In this document: positions 26,003 through 34,961 of the stretch, in pieces
Numbering within the stretch: position 1 is the stretch's first letter
Layout of the letters: each line of letters begins with the position of its first letter
Origin: an uncultured Clostridia bacterium
GTDB lineage: Bacteria > Bacillota > Clostridia > Christensenellales > Borkfalkiaceae
Length of the DNA: 64,000 nucleotides
Direction: 5' to 3'
Assembly: GCA_944368775.1 (NCBI GenBank)
Contig: CALVXB010000002.1
Coordinates: 62,001-126,000, forward strand
The notes under the pieces: generated by a model
Database searches by the model: none
Seen by the model: the letters and a program-made list of their open reading frames with translations, nothing else
Told to the model about the DNA's origin: nothing
Position numbers and translations under genes: made by a program

Positions 26003-27193
26003 ATGAATATCACCAAGCGCATTTCTTCCATCTCTCCCTCTCTGACCCTCGCGATCACCGCCAAAGCCAAGGCGATGAAGGCGGAGGGCAGATCGGTCAT
26101 CGGCTTCGGCGCCGGCGAGCCGGACTTCAACACGCCGCAGCACATCATCGACGCCGCCAAAAAGGCGCTGGACGAGGGATGCACCAAATACACCCCTTCC
26201 TCCGGCCTGCCCGCGCTGCGCAAAAAGATCGCTGAAAAATTTCTCGAAGAGCAAAACCTCGCGTACGACCCCTCGCAGATCATCGTCTCCTCGGGCGCAA
26301 AGCACTCCATCTTCAACGCCATGTTCGCCCTCATCGAGGACGGCGACGAGGTCATCATCCCCGCGCCCTATTGGCTGACCTACCCCGAGGTGGTCAAGGT
26401 GTGCGGCGGCAAGAGCGTGTTCGTCGAGGGGCATAAAGAGAACCACTTCAAGGTCACCCCGGAAGACGTCCGCAAGGCCATCACTCCCAAGACCAAGATG
26501 CTCATCTTCAACTCCCCGTCCAACCCGACGGGCAGCGTCTACACCGAGGAGGAGATCCGCGCCATCGCCGCGGTGGTCGAAGAGGCGGGCATCTGGGTGC
26601 TCTCCGACGAGATCTACTCCAAGCTCATCTATGACGGCGTCAAGCACTTCTCGATGGCGCAGGTCAGCGAAAAGCTCAAAGAAAAGACGGTCATCGTCAA
26701 CGGCGTCTCCAAGACGTACGCGATGACGGGCTGGCGCATCGGCTGGCTGGCCGCCCCGCAGGAGGTCGCCAAGGCCATCGATTCCTTCCAGAGCCACGCC
26801 ACGAGCAACCCCGCCAGCGTCTCGCAGTACGCGGCGCTCGCCGCCCTCAACGGCAGCGAGGAAGAGCTGGTCAATATGCGCGAGATCTTCAACGACCGCC
26901 GCAAATTCATGATCGAGCGCATCCGCGCCATCGAGGGGCTCAGCTGCATCGAGCCGGACGGCGCCTTCTACATCATGCTGGTCGTCGACAAGCTGTACGG
27001 CAAGCGCTACAACGGCCGCAAGATCGGCGGCTCGCTCGACGTCGCCGACATGCTGCTCGAAAAGGGCGTCGCGGTCGTGCCCGGCATCGCCTTCGGCGAC
27101 GACGAGTGCGTGCGCCTCTCGTACGCGATCTCCAAAGAGGACATCGCCGCCGGCCTCGACCGCATCGAGGCGTTCGTCAAGGAGGTGTTCTGA
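26003..27193 (+). CDS. Class I PLP aminotransferase (aspartate aminotransferase-like)
   Basis: A 396-residue fold-type I aminotransferase. Visible features are GAGEPDFNTP near the N-terminus, SPSNPTGSVY, the PLP-binding lysine in VSKTYAMTGWRIGW, and a C-terminal domain with PGIAFGDDECVRLSYA. Closest to aspartate aminotransferases of the Iγ group, making oxaloacetate and glutamate interconvertible with aspartate. The gene pair with a citrate-synthase-like protein downstream fits a route between oxaloacetate and glutamate. ACGAGGT precedes the ATG. Confidence 0.85.
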   Translation: MNITKRISSISPSLTLAITAKAKAMKAEGRSVIGFGAGEPDFNTPQHIIDAAKKALDEGCTKYTPSSGLPALRKKIAEKFLEEQNLAYDPSQIIVSSGAKHSIFNAMFALIEDGDEVIIPAPYWLTYPEVVKVCGGKSVFVEGHKENHFKVTPEDVRKAITPKTKMLIFNSPSNPTGSVYTEEEIRAIAAVVEEAGIWVLSDEIYSKLIYDGVKHFSMAQVSEKLKEKTVIVNGVSKTYAMTGWRIGWLAAPQEVAKAIDSFQSHATSNPASVSQYAALAALNGSEEELVNMREIFNDRRKFMIERIRAIEGLSCIEPDGAFYIMLVVDKLYGKRYNGRKIGGSLDVADMLLEKGVAVVPGIAFGDDECVRLSYAISKEDIAAGLDRIEAFVKEVF

Positions 27194-27196
27194 TCT

Positions 27197-28594
27197 GTGA
27201 TCTACTTCGACAAGGGCAAAAACCTCCTCGAAGAGGACAAATATCACTATCAACTGCAAGACGTCGCCGAACCAGAGCTCTTCCGCGATATCTACCCGTA
27301 CGACGAGATCCCCAAGGTCGTATTCAACTACCGCCACGTCCCGATGGACATGCCCGCGGACATCTGGATCACCGATACCACCTTCCGCGACGGCCAGCAG
27401 TCCACCTCTCCCTTCTCGGTCAAGCAGATCGTCGACCTGTTCAAATTGATGGCGCGCTTGGGCGGCTCCAAGGGGCTCGTCCGCCAGAGCGAGTTCTTCC
27501 TCTACAGCGACAAAGACCGCCGCGCCCTGCAGGAATGCCAGGACCTCGGCCTTCCCTTCCCCGAGATCACGACGTGGATCCGCGCCAACGAGAAGGATTT
27601 TGAATTGGTCAAGGCGGCGGGCGTCGCCGAAACGGGCATCCTCGTCAGCTGCAGCGACTATCACATCTTCAAAAAGATGAACCTCACCCGCGCGCAGGCG
27701 ATGGACAAATATTTGGGCATCGTCAAGAGCGCCCTCTCGCACGGCATCAAGCCGCGCTGCCACTTCGAGGACATCACCCGCGCCGACTTCTACGGCTTCG
27801 TTGTGCCCTTCGCAAACGAGCTGATGAAGCTCTCGCGCGAGAGCGGCATCCCCATCAAGATCCGTATGTGCGACACGATGGGCTTCGGCGTCAACTATCC
27901 GGGAACGAGCGTCCCGCGCAGTGTGCAGGGCATCGTCTACGGCCTGCACCACCACGCCGAGGTGCCCAGCGAGATGCTCGAGTGGCACGGCCACAACGAC
28001 TTCTACAAGGTCGTCACCAACGCGACGACGGCGTGGCTGTACGGCGCCAGCTCCGTCAACTGCTCGCTGCTCGGCATCGGCGAGCGCACGGGCAACTGCC
28101 CGCTCGAGGCGATGGCCATCGAGTACGCCTCCCTGCGCGGCACCGACGACGGCATGGACCTGACCGCCATCACCGACATCGCCCGCTATTTTGAAGACGA
28201 ACTCGGCTACATCATCCCGCCCAACACACCCTTCGTCGGCCGCTCCTTCAACGCGACGCGCGCCGGCATCCACGCGGACGGCATGCTCAAGGACCCCGAG
28301 ATCTACAACATCTTCGACACCGCCAAGATCCTCGGCCGCCCCGCGCGCGTCTCCATCAACAACGCCAGCGGCCTCGCGGGCATCGCCTATTGGATCAACG
28401 ACTACTACTCCCTGCCAGAAGAGCACCGCATCGACAAGCGCGACGGCCTCGTCGTGCAGATGAAGGCGCTCATCGACGCCGAGTATGACGCCGGCCGCAA
28501 CAGTATCATGGGCGACGACGAGCTGGACAACATGATCCGCCAGCTCGACCGCGCGCGCCACCGCGAGTTCGTCGCGTTCGGCGGTTCGCGGTAA
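27197..28594 (+). CDS. Re-citrate synthase-like protein (homocitrate/isopropylmalate synthase family)
   Basis: A 465-residue TIM-barrel Claisen-condensing enzyme starting at GTG 27197, with GGAGG before the preceding stop. The family signature DTTFRDGQQS, metal ligands in WHGHNDFYK, and NCSLLGIGERTGNCPLE are present. The length and the LVRQSEFFLYSDKDR block resemble Re-citrate synthase of Clostridium kluyveri-type anaerobes more than LeuA (no C-terminal LeuA regulatory domain). That enzyme makes citrate from oxaloacetate and acetyl-CoA with opposite stereochemistry. No aconitase or isocitrate dehydrogenase is nearby. Homocitrate or isopropylmalate synthase remain possible. Confidence 0.75.
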   Translation: MIYFDKGKNLLEEDKYHYQLQDVAEPELFRDIYPYDEIPKVVFNYRHVPMDMPADIWITDTTFRDGQQSTSPFSVKQIVDLFKLMARLGGSKGLVRQSEFFLYSDKDRRALQECQDLGLPFPEITTWIRANEKDFELVKAAGVAETGILVSCSDYHIFKKMNLTRAQAMDKYLGIVKSALSHGIKPRCHFEDITRADFYGFVVPFANELMKLSRESGIPIKIRMCDTMGFGVNYPGTSVPRSVQGIVYGLHHHAEVPSEMLEWHGHNDFYKVVTNATTAWLYGASSVNCSLLGIGERTGNCPLEAMAIEYASLRGTDDGMDLTAITDIARYFEDELGYIIPPNTPFVGRSFNATRAGIHADGMLKDPEIYNIFDTAKILGRPARVSINNASGLAGIAYWINDYYSLPEEHRIDKRDGLVVQMKALIDAEYDAGRNSIMGDDELDNMIRQLDRARHREFVAFGGSR

Positions 28595-28645
28595 GTATTT
28601 TCACGCCCTTTTTTGAAAATTTTTCAAAATTTTTTCAAAAAGGTA

Positions 28646-28674
28646 TTGAAAGTCGCGCCGAAAAAGTGTACAAT
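28646..28674 (+). promoter_or_regulatory. Predicted promoter of the small P-loop gene
   Basis: TTGAAA at 28646-28651, 17-base spacer, TACAAT at 28669-28674, with an AT-rich upstream tract. Confidence 0.65.
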
Positions 28675-28706
28675 AGAATCACCAATACGAATTGACGGAG
28701 GTTCTC

Positions 28707-29114
28707 ATGATCAAGATTATTTACGGACCCAAAGGTACCGGCAAGACGAAGATCCTTATCGACGAGGCGAACGGCAAAGTCGCCGCCGCCAAGGGACACA
28801 TGATCTTCATTACCAATACCAAGCGCTACATGTATGACCTTCATAGAGATATCCGCGTGATCGATACGAGTGACTACCAGATCGCGGGCGAGGAAGCTCT
28901 GTGCGGCTTCGTCAAGGGCGTCGTCGCCGCGAACAACGACAACGAGTATCTGTTCATCGACGGCGCCGCGCGCATCGCGGGCAAGGATATCAAGGATATG
29001 GCGGCCTTCTACTATATGCTCGACCGCCTGTCTGCCAGCAACGACCTCACCATCTATGTGACCTGCAGCTGCGCGAAGGAAGAACTGCCCGACTTTGTGG
29101 CAAAGTACCTGTAA
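28707..29114 (+). CDS. Small P-loop ATP-binding protein of unknown function
   Basis: A 135-residue protein; ATG 28707 is preferred because GACGGAGG precedes it. It opens with a Walker A (YGPKGTGKTK, residues 5-14) and has a hydrophobic strand ending in acid (EYLFIDGAARI) that could be Walker B. Similar small proteins occur across Clostridia, often annotated loosely as PilT-like, but the short length excludes a secretion ATPase. No function is known. It has its own promoter and sits alone between two metabolic genes. Confidence 0.7.
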   Translation: MIKIIYGPKGTGKTKILIDEANGKVAAAKGHMIFITNTKRYMYDLHRDIRVIDTSDYQIAGEEALCGFVKGVVAANNDNEYLFIDGAARIAGKDIKDMAAFYYMLDRLSASNDLTIYVTCSCAKEELPDFVAKYL

Positions 29115-29137
29115 TTTGACCTTTTGAGAAGTGAGCG

Positions 29138-29160
29138 CGCCCTCCCCGCAGGGGAGGGCG
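29138..29160. terminator. Hairpin after the small P-loop gene
   Basis: Perfect 10-bp stem CGCCCTCCCC / GGGGAGGGCG with loop GCA. There is no T-run, so termination is uncertain. Confidence 0.4.
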
Positions 29161-29238
29161 GCTTCCGAATGTTCGCATTTTCCGCCCGCTTCGGGCGCGG
29201 CGCAGCGGCGCCGATCAAACGAGTATAAGGAGAACAGC

Positions 29239-30726
29239 ATGAAATTCATCAGTACGCGCGGGGGAGAATGTGTGACGGGCGCGCGGGCGATCGCGCAGGG
29301 CATCGCCGAAGACGGCGGCCTGTTCGTGCCGGAGAGCTTTCCGCAGGTCACGGCGGAGGAGCTGCAGGCGATGGTGCCGATGAGCTACGCCGAGCGCGCG
29401 GCCACGGTACTGCATAAATTTTTGGACGATTACGACTTCGACGAATTGAAGGCTGCCTGCGAAAAGGCGTACGCTCAATTTGAAGAAGGGGATGCCGCGC
29501 CCCTCGTGCGCGTGGACGCCGGGCTGTATATGCTCGAGCTGTTCCACGGCCCGACGTGCGCCTTCAAAGACATGGCGCTCACCCTCTTGCCCTATCTGCT
29601 GCGCAAGGGGTGCGACCTGTGCGGCATCCGCGAAGAGGTGCTCATCCTCGTCGCGACCAGCGGCGACACGGGCAAGGCCGCGCTCGAGGGCTTTAAGGAC
29701 GCCGACGGCGTCAAGATCATGGTCTTTTACCCGAGCGACGGCGTCAGCAAGATGCAAAAGCTGCAGATGGCGACGCAGGAGGGGAGCAACGTCAACGTGC
29801 TCGCCGTGCGCGGCAACTTCGACGAGTGCCAATCCGCCGTCAAGCGCATCTTCACGAGCGAGCAGTGCAAGGCAGAGCTGCTGCAAAAGGGGGTCGTCCT
29901 CTCTTCGGCAAACTCCATCAACTTCGGCCGCCTCGCCCCGCAGATCGCCTACTACTTCTCCGCCTACCTCGACCTGCTCTCTTCCGACCAGATCGAGCTC
30001 GGAGAAAAGGTCAACTTCGCCGTCCCCACCGGCAATTTCGGCAACATTCTCGCCGCCTACTATGCGATGCGCATGGGGCTGCCCGTCGGCAAGCTCATCT
30101 GCGCCTCCAACAAAAACAACGTCCTCACCGACTTCATCCGCACCGGCGTGTACGACAAGCGCCGCGAGTTCTATAAGACGATGTCCCCCTCGATGGATAT
30201 CCTCATCTCGAGCAACCTCGAGCGGCTGCTCTTCGAGATCTCCGGCCGCGACGCCGCGCGCGTGCGCGCGCTGATGGATGCACTCGCAAAGGAGGGCGTC
30301 TACTCCCTCTCCGACGCCGAGCGCGCGCAGGTGCAGGCGCTGTTCTGCGGCGACTTCTGCGGCGAAGACGAAACGGTCGAGACCATCTACGAGTTTTTTG
30401 AAGAGTATCAATACCCGATGGATACGCACACCGCCTGCGCGATGTACGCCGTCGAAAATTACCGCGCGCGGAACGAAAAGGATCACACGCCCGCCGTCGT
30501 CGTCTGCACGGCCAGCCCGTACAAGTTCCCGCAAGACGTCATGTACGCCATCACCGGCAACGACATCAAGGACAGCTTCAAGGCGATCAAGCATTTGAAC
30601 ATCGCCACCGCGATGAAGGTGCCCAAGAGCCTCGCCAAACTGCGCGACAAAAAGGTGCGCTTCACGGCCGTGTCCGACAAGGACAAGCTGTACGCCGCGG
30701 TGCTCGATTTCGTCGATCAAAAGTAA
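29239..30726 (+). CDS. thrC: Threonine synthase
   Basis: A 495-residue PLP enzyme converting O-phosphohomoserine to threonine. The start at ATG 29239 follows AAGGAGAA. Features are the N-terminal FISTRGG, the PLP lysine in PTCAFKDMAL, SGDTGKAALEGF, the phosphate-binding PTGNFGNILAAYY, and length matching the long (Clostridia/E. coli-type) threonine synthases. It uses the product chain begun by the aspartate kinase at 11 kb. No obvious own promoter was found. Confidence 0.93.
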   Translation: MKFISTRGGECVTGARAIAQGIAEDGGLFVPESFPQVTAEELQAMVPMSYAERAATVLHKFLDDYDFDELKAACEKAYAQFEEGDAAPLVRVDAGLYMLELFHGPTCAFKDMALTLLPYLLRKGCDLCGIREEVLILVATSGDTGKAALEGFKDADGVKIMVFYPSDGVSKMQKLQMATQEGSNVNVLAVRGNFDECQSAVKRIFTSEQCKAELLQKGVVLSSANSINFGRLAPQIAYYFSAYLDLLSSDQIELGEKVNFAVPTGNFGNILAAYYAMRMGLPVGKLICASNKNNVLTDFIRTGVYDKRREFYKTMSPSMDILISSNLERLLFEISGRDAARVRALMDALAKEGVYSLSDAERAQVQALFCGDFCGEDETVETIYEFFEEYQYPMDTHTACAMYAVENYRARNEKDHTPAVVVCTASPYKFPQDVMYAITGNDIKDSFKAIKHLNIATAMKVPKSLAKLRDKKVRFTAVSDKDKLYAAVLDFVDQK

Positions 30727-30741
30727 AACCAAAGCGCCAAG

Positions 30742-30770
30742 ATCCCGCCTATTTTCGGCGGGATTTTTCT
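30742..30770 (+). terminator. Intrinsic terminator of thrC
   Basis: Stem ATCCCGCC / GGCGGGAT (8 bp) with loop TATTTTC, followed by TTTTTCT. Confidence 0.85.
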
Positions 30771-30803
30771 TTGCTTGATGTGCAAAAATGTGCCGCGATT
30801 TCG

Positions 30804-30832
30804 TTGACAAACGCCGCCGCTTCGTATATACT
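30804..30832 (+). promoter_or_regulatory. Predicted promoter of the ZTP riboswitch-pfl operon
   Basis: Consensus TTGACA at 30804-30809, 17-base spacer, TATACT at 30827-30832. Confidence 0.75.
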
Positions 30833-30887
30833 ATATCCACAAAGTAAAAATTCGTGCGCGCACAAGATATTGTGTAAACGACAGAAT

Positions 30888-30988
30888 GCTTTTCGCAACT
30901 GGTGGTATAGCAGGGAACTGCAGGGGAGCGAAGGGCGAAATTTGCCGACCACCTGGGCAGCTTTTCTTCGGGCTGCGCAGGTTTTTTT
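30888..30988 (+). promoter_or_regulatory. ZTP riboswitch (pfl motif) with overlapping terminator
   Basis: The aptamer core matches the ZTP/ZMP consensus. TTCG at 30892 pairs with CGAA after AGGGGAG (30921-30932), an inner hairpin GCAG-GGAA-CTGC lies between, and after a short hairpin (GGGC..GCC) comes the hallmark CCACCTGGGCAGC at 30949-30961. The last part also forms the left arm of a terminator, CCTGGGCAGC (30952-30961) with GCTGCGCAGG (30972-30981), followed by seven T. ZTP binding should therefore prevent termination and turn on pflB-pflA when 10-formyl-THF is low. The pfl location is the one that gave the motif its original name. Confidence 0.9.
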
Positions 30989-31015
30989 ATTCCAAAATTT
31001 CGGGAGGATCGGACT

Positions 31016-33232
31016 ATGAACAAGCAGTTTGCACCGGGCGCGTACGAGCACACCATCGACGTGCGCAGCTTCATCCAGGCCAACTACACGCCGTACGAGG
31101 GCGGGCCGGAGTTTCTCAGCCCCGCCACGGCACGCACGCGCGCGCTGATGGACGAGGTCAACGCCCTGCTCAAGGCGGAGAGCGAAAAGGGCGGCGTGCT
31201 CGACATCGACACCGAGCGCGTCTCCTCGCTGCTCACCTATCCCGCAGGCTACATCGACCGCGACAAGGAGATCATCGTCGGCCTGCAGACGGACGCCCCC
31301 CTCAAGCGCGGCGTCAACCCCTTCGGCGGCATCCGCATGGCGCGCCAGGCGTGCGCGGCGTACGGCTACACCCTGTCCGACCTCGTCGAAACGGAATTTT
31401 CGTACAAGACCACCCACAACGACGCCGTCTTCCATGTCTATACGGACGAGATGAAGGCTGTGCGGCACGCGGGGCTGCTCACGGGGCTGCCCGACGCCTA
31501 CGGGCGCGGCCGCATCATCGGCGACTACCGCCGCGTCGCACTCTACGGCGTCGACCGCCTGATCGAAGAAAAAAAGGCGGACAAGCGCGCCTACGGGCAG
31601 CGCCCGATGAGCGAGGCGAACATCCGCACCCTCGAAGAGCTGTACAAGCAGATCGACTTTCTGCAAAAGCTCAAGGACATGGCGCTGCTGTACGGCGTCG
31701 ACATCTCCGCGCCCGCGCGCAACGCGCGCGAGGCCATTCAATGGACGTATTTCGCCTATCTCGCCGCCATCAAAGAGCAGAACGGCGCGGCGATGAGCCT
31801 CGGGCGCGTCTCCACCTTCTTCGACATCTACATCGAGCGCGACATCGCAGACGGCACCTTGACGGAAGAGCAGGCGCAGGAGCTGATCGACGACTTTGTC
31901 ATCAAGCTGCGCATCACCCGCCAGCTGCGCACCCCCGAGTACAACGAGCTGTTCGGCGGCGATCCGACCTGGACGACGGAGAGCATCGGCGGCATGGGGG
32001 AGGACGGCCGCACGCTGGTCACCCGCACCTCCTTCCGCATGCTGCACACCCTCTACAACCTCGGCGCCGCGCCCGAGCCCAATCTGACCGTGCTCTGGTC
32101 TGAAGCGCTGCCTGCGCCCTTCAAAAACTTCTGCGCCAAGGTCTCCATCGACACAGATTCCATCCAATACGAGAACGACGACCTCATGCGCCCCATCTAC
32201 GGCGACGACTACGGCATCGCCTGCTGCGTCTCGGCGATGAAGATCGGCAAGCAGATGCAGTTTTTCGGCGCGCGCTGTAACCTCGCCAAGCTGCTGCTCC
32301 TCTCCATCAACGGCGGCAAAGACGAAAAGAGCGGCAAGCAGCTCGGCCCCGTCGGCGAGAGCATGACAGGCGTGCTCGACTACGAAGCGGTGCGCGCCGC
32401 CTACCACAAGTACATGGCGTGGCTGTGCCGCCTGTACGTGGAGACGCTCAACGTCATCCACTATATGCACGACAAGTACGCGTACGAAAAGATCCAGATG
32501 GCGCTGCACGATACAGAGGTCGGGCGCTTCCTCGCCTGCGGCGTGGCCGGCCTCTCTGTCGCGGTCGATTCCCTCTCCGCCATCAAGTACGCCAAGGTGA
32601 CCCCGCGCTACGACGAGCAGGGTATCCTCTGCGGCTTCGATACCGAGGGCGACTTCCCCAAATACGGCAACGACGACGACCGCGCCGACGAAATCGCCGC
32701 CGACCTCGTGTGCGAGTTTTTTGAAGAGCTCAAAAAGACGCCCGCCTACCGCGGCGCCGTGCATACCCTCTCCGTACTGACCATCACATCCAACGTCGCC
32801 TACGGCAAAAAGACGGGCGCCACGCCGGACGGCAGGGCGGCGGGCGAGCCCTTCGCCCCCGGCGCCAACCCCATGCACGAGCGGGACGTGAGCGGCGCGC
32901 TCGCCTCCCTCAACTCGGTCGCCAAGATCCCGTATGCCTGCTGCCGCGACGGCGTGTCCAACACCTTCTCCATCGTCCCCTCCGCGCTGGGCGAAACGCG
33001 CGAGGACAGGGCAGGAAATCTGTGCGATATGCTGGACGGCTACTTCGGCCAAGGCGCGCACCACCTCAACGTCAACGTGTTCGACCGCAGCCGCCTCATC
33101 GCCGCGATGGAGCACCCCGAACTGTACCCCAACATCACCGTCCGCGTCTCCGGCTACGCCGTCAACTTCCACAAACTCTCCCGCGCCCACCAGCTCGAGG
33201 TGATCAAGCGCACCTACCACGCGCGCGTATGA
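31016..33232 (+). CDS. pflB: Formate C-acetyltransferase (pyruvate formate-lyase)
   Basis: A 738-residue glycyl-radical enzyme splitting pyruvate with CoA into acetyl-CoA and formate under anaerobic conditions. The catalytic cysteine pair is C403-C404 in GIACCVSAM, and the radical glycine is G713 in VSGYAVNF. Length is normal for PflB. A GGGAGGA ribosome site precedes the ATG. It is controlled by the ZTP riboswitch upstream, which fits the use of formate for purine synthesis, and overlaps its activase gene by ATGA. Confidence 0.96.
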   Translation: MNKQFAPGAYEHTIDVRSFIQANYTPYEGGPEFLSPATARTRALMDEVNALLKAESEKGGVLDIDTERVSSLLTYPAGYIDRDKEIIVGLQTDAPLKRGVNPFGGIRMARQACAAYGYTLSDLVETEFSYKTTHNDAVFHVYTDEMKAVRHAGLLTGLPDAYGRGRIIGDYRRVALYGVDRLIEEKKADKRAYGQRPMSEANIRTLEELYKQIDFLQKLKDMALLYGVDISAPARNAREAIQWTYFAYLAAIKEQNGAAMSLGRVSTFFDIYIERDIADGTLTEEQAQELIDDFVIKLRITRQLRTPEYNELFGGDPTWTTESIGGMGEDGRTLVTRTSFRMLHTLYNLGAAPEPNLTVLWSEALPAPFKNFCAKVSIDTDSIQYENDDLMRPIYGDDYGIACCVSAMKIGKQMQFFGARCNLAKLLLLSINGGKDEKSGKQLGPVGESMTGVLDYEAVRAAYHKYMAWLCRLYVETLNVIHYMHDKYAYEKIQMALHDTEVGRFLACGVAGLSVAVDSLSAIKYAKVTPRYDEQGILCGFDTEGDFPKYGNDDDRADEIAADLVCEFFEELKKTPAYRGAVHTLSVLTITSNVAYGKKTGATPDGRAAGEPFAPGANPMHERDVSGALASLNSVAKIPYACCRDGVSNTFSIVPSALGETREDRAGNLCDMLDGYFGQGAHHLNVNVFDRSRLIAAMEHPELYPNITVRVSGYAVNFHKLSRAHQLEVIKRTYHARV

Positions 33233-33909
33233 GCGGTCCCGTCGGTTACATCGATTCCGTCTACTGCGGCTCGGGGGTGGACGGCCCCGGCCTGCGCTGC
33301 GTCGTCTTTCTCTCCGGCTGCAACCTGCGCTGCCCCTTCTGCCATAACCCCGAAACGCTGTTCAAGCGAGGTACTATGTCAGACATAGACGCCCTTTTAG
33401 AGCGGCTCAAGCGCTACCGCGGCTACTTCCGCCGCGGCGGCGTCACCCTCTCGGGCGGGGAGCCCTTTTTGCAGAAGGACTTCTGCCTCGCCCTCGCCAA
33501 AGCGCTGCGCGAAGCGGGCATCCGCGTCTGCTTCGAGACCAACGGCCACATCTGTGACGCCGAGCTCATCGCCGCGGGCGACATCGTGTGCGACGTCAAA
33601 AATCAGGAGACGGACGATCTCTCCGTATATGAACGGTTTTTTGAAGAATGTGTGCGGCAGGGCAAAGTCGCCCGCGTCACCAACGTGCTGCTCCCCGGCG
33701 TCAACGACGGGGAGGGGAAGATCGCAGCCCTCGCGCGGCTGGTACACAGATTCTTTCCCGCAGAGCGCATCCGCTTTCTGCCCTTCCGCAAATTGTGCGA
33801 GCAAAAATACGCGGAGCTTGGCATCCCCTTCCCCTGCGCCGCCGTGCGCGAGGCGGAAGAGGAGGACGTCGCCCGCGCGGAGCGCATCGCCCAAAAAGCG
33901 ATGCTTTGA
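33229..33909 (+). CDS. pflA: Pyruvate formate-lyase activating enzyme
   Basis: A 226-residue radical SAM enzyme that installs the glycyl radical on PflB. The [4Fe-4S] motif CNLRCPFC and the SAM-associated [10 protein letters not shown] are intact. The start at 33229 overlaps the pflB stop (ATGA), so the pair is translationally coupled. Length is slightly below the usual 240-250 residues, with no missing motif. Confidence 0.95.
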   Translation: MSGPVGYIDSVYCGSGVDGPGLRCVVFLSGCNLRCPFCHNPETLFKRGTMSDIDALLERLKRYRGYFRRGGVTLSGGEPFLQKDFCLALAKALREAGIRVCFETNGHICDAELIAAGDIVCDVKNQETDDLSVYERFFEECVRQGKVARVTNVLLPGVNDGEGKIAALARLVHRFFPAERIRFLPFRKLCEQKYAELGIPFPCAAVREAEEEDVARAERIAQKAML

Positions 33910-33994
33910 GCGCGTTTTCGGGCGATTCAGCCGCAATTTTGCCGCTTTACATAGTACTATGTGTGACATAATACGGTCAAAAATACAAAAAACG

Positions 33995-34022
33995 AGGCCC
34001 GCGGCTGCTCTGCCGCGGGCCT
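33995..34022. terminator. Bidirectional terminator between pflA and trxB
   Basis: An 11-bp perfect stem AGGCCCGCGGC / GCCGCGGGCCT, loop TGCTCT. An A-rich run on the left gives a T-tract for the minus-strand trxB; CTTT follows on the plus strand. Confidence 0.75.
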
Positions 34023-34039
34023 TTGCAAGTATCGCGATT

Positions 34040-34897
34040 TTAAGCGTTCGCCTTCAAAAATTTGAGCGCCTCGGTGCCGGCGATCATGCCGTCGCACACC
34101 GCCTTCGCGATCTGCTGCATCCCTTTGACGCAGTCGCCGGCGGCGAAGATGCCGGGGATGTTGGTCGCCCGCTTTTCGTCCGTCGCGATCTTGTTGCCGT
34201 CCGTCTCCAGCCCGAGCTTTTTGGACAGCTCAAAAGCCCCCGCCGATCCGCAGGCGACGAACAGCCCGTCGTATTCGGCGCGCTCGCCGCCTTCAAACAG
34301 CACGCCCTGCAGCAGCTCGCTGCCCGTCAGCGACGCGATCTTGCGTGTGTCGCAGGGGAGGGCGGGGTCAAACCGCGGCGCCTCGCCGTTGGTGAGGATG
34401 GTCACGTCCTCGACGACGTTTTTGAGCACCGCGTACTCGCTGGCGGCGTACGCGCCGCTGCCGATGACGCCCACCTTTCTGCCACGGTAAAAGAATGCGT
34501 CGCAGATGGCGCAGTAGCTCACCCCCCGCCCCTCGAAGTCGGCGAGGTTTTTGATGGCCGGCGCGTTGCGCACGGTGCCGCAGGCGATGACGACCGCGCC
34601 CGCGTGCAGCGTGCCCTCCGACGTCTTGACCTCGAAGCCGTCCGCGCCGAACTCGACGCCGAACAGCTCGCCTCGCACGAAGCGCACGCCCAAATTTTCC
34701 GCCTGCCGCACGCCGCGCGCGAGCAGCTCCTTGCCCGAGATGCCGTTTTCAAAGCCGTAATAGTTTTGGATGAGCTCGGTCTTGGCGAGCGCACCGCCGT
34801 CCTTTGCGACGACGGCGACGGGCGCGCCGCCGCGCACCGCGTACAGCGCGGCAGAGATGCCCGCCGGGCCCTGCCCGATGATGACTAAATCTTTCAT
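34040..34897 (-). CDS. trxB: Thioredoxin reductase-like FAD/NAD(P) oxidoreductase
   Basis: A 285-residue flavoprotein from ATG 34897 (GGGAGAAAG upstream). The FAD site GQGPAGISAALYA opens the protein, the redox pair is C129-A-I-C132, the second nucleotide site is GSGAYAASEYAVL, and the C-terminal FAD contact is GIFAAGDCVKGMQQIAKAVCDG. It is about 20 residues shorter than typical TrxB. The NADPH-site residues differ from the usual HRR pattern (TILTNGEAPRFDP), so the electron donor may be NADH, ferredoxin or another partner. No thioredoxin gene is adjacent. It lies downstream of potD, possibly co-transcribed. Confidence 0.85.
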   Translation of the reverse strand: MKDLVIIGQGPAGISAALYAVRGGAPVAVVAKDGGALAKTELIQNYYGFENGISGKELLARGVRQAENLGVRFVRGELFGVEFGADGFEVKTSEGTLHAGAVVIACGTVRNAPAIKNLADFEGRGVSYCAICDAFFYRGRKVGVIGSGAYAASEYAVLKNVVEDVTILTNGEAPRFDPALPCDTRKIASLTGSELLQGVLFEGGERAEYDGLFVACGSAGAFELSKKLGLETDGNKIATDEKRATNIPGIFAAGDCVKGMQQIAKAVCDGMIAGTEALKFLKANA

Positions 34898-34961
34898 GTT
34901 CTTTCTCCCGCCCGCGCACAGCGCGGCGCTTTTTTTAGTTTGCCGCCCCGTCGGGCGGGCC

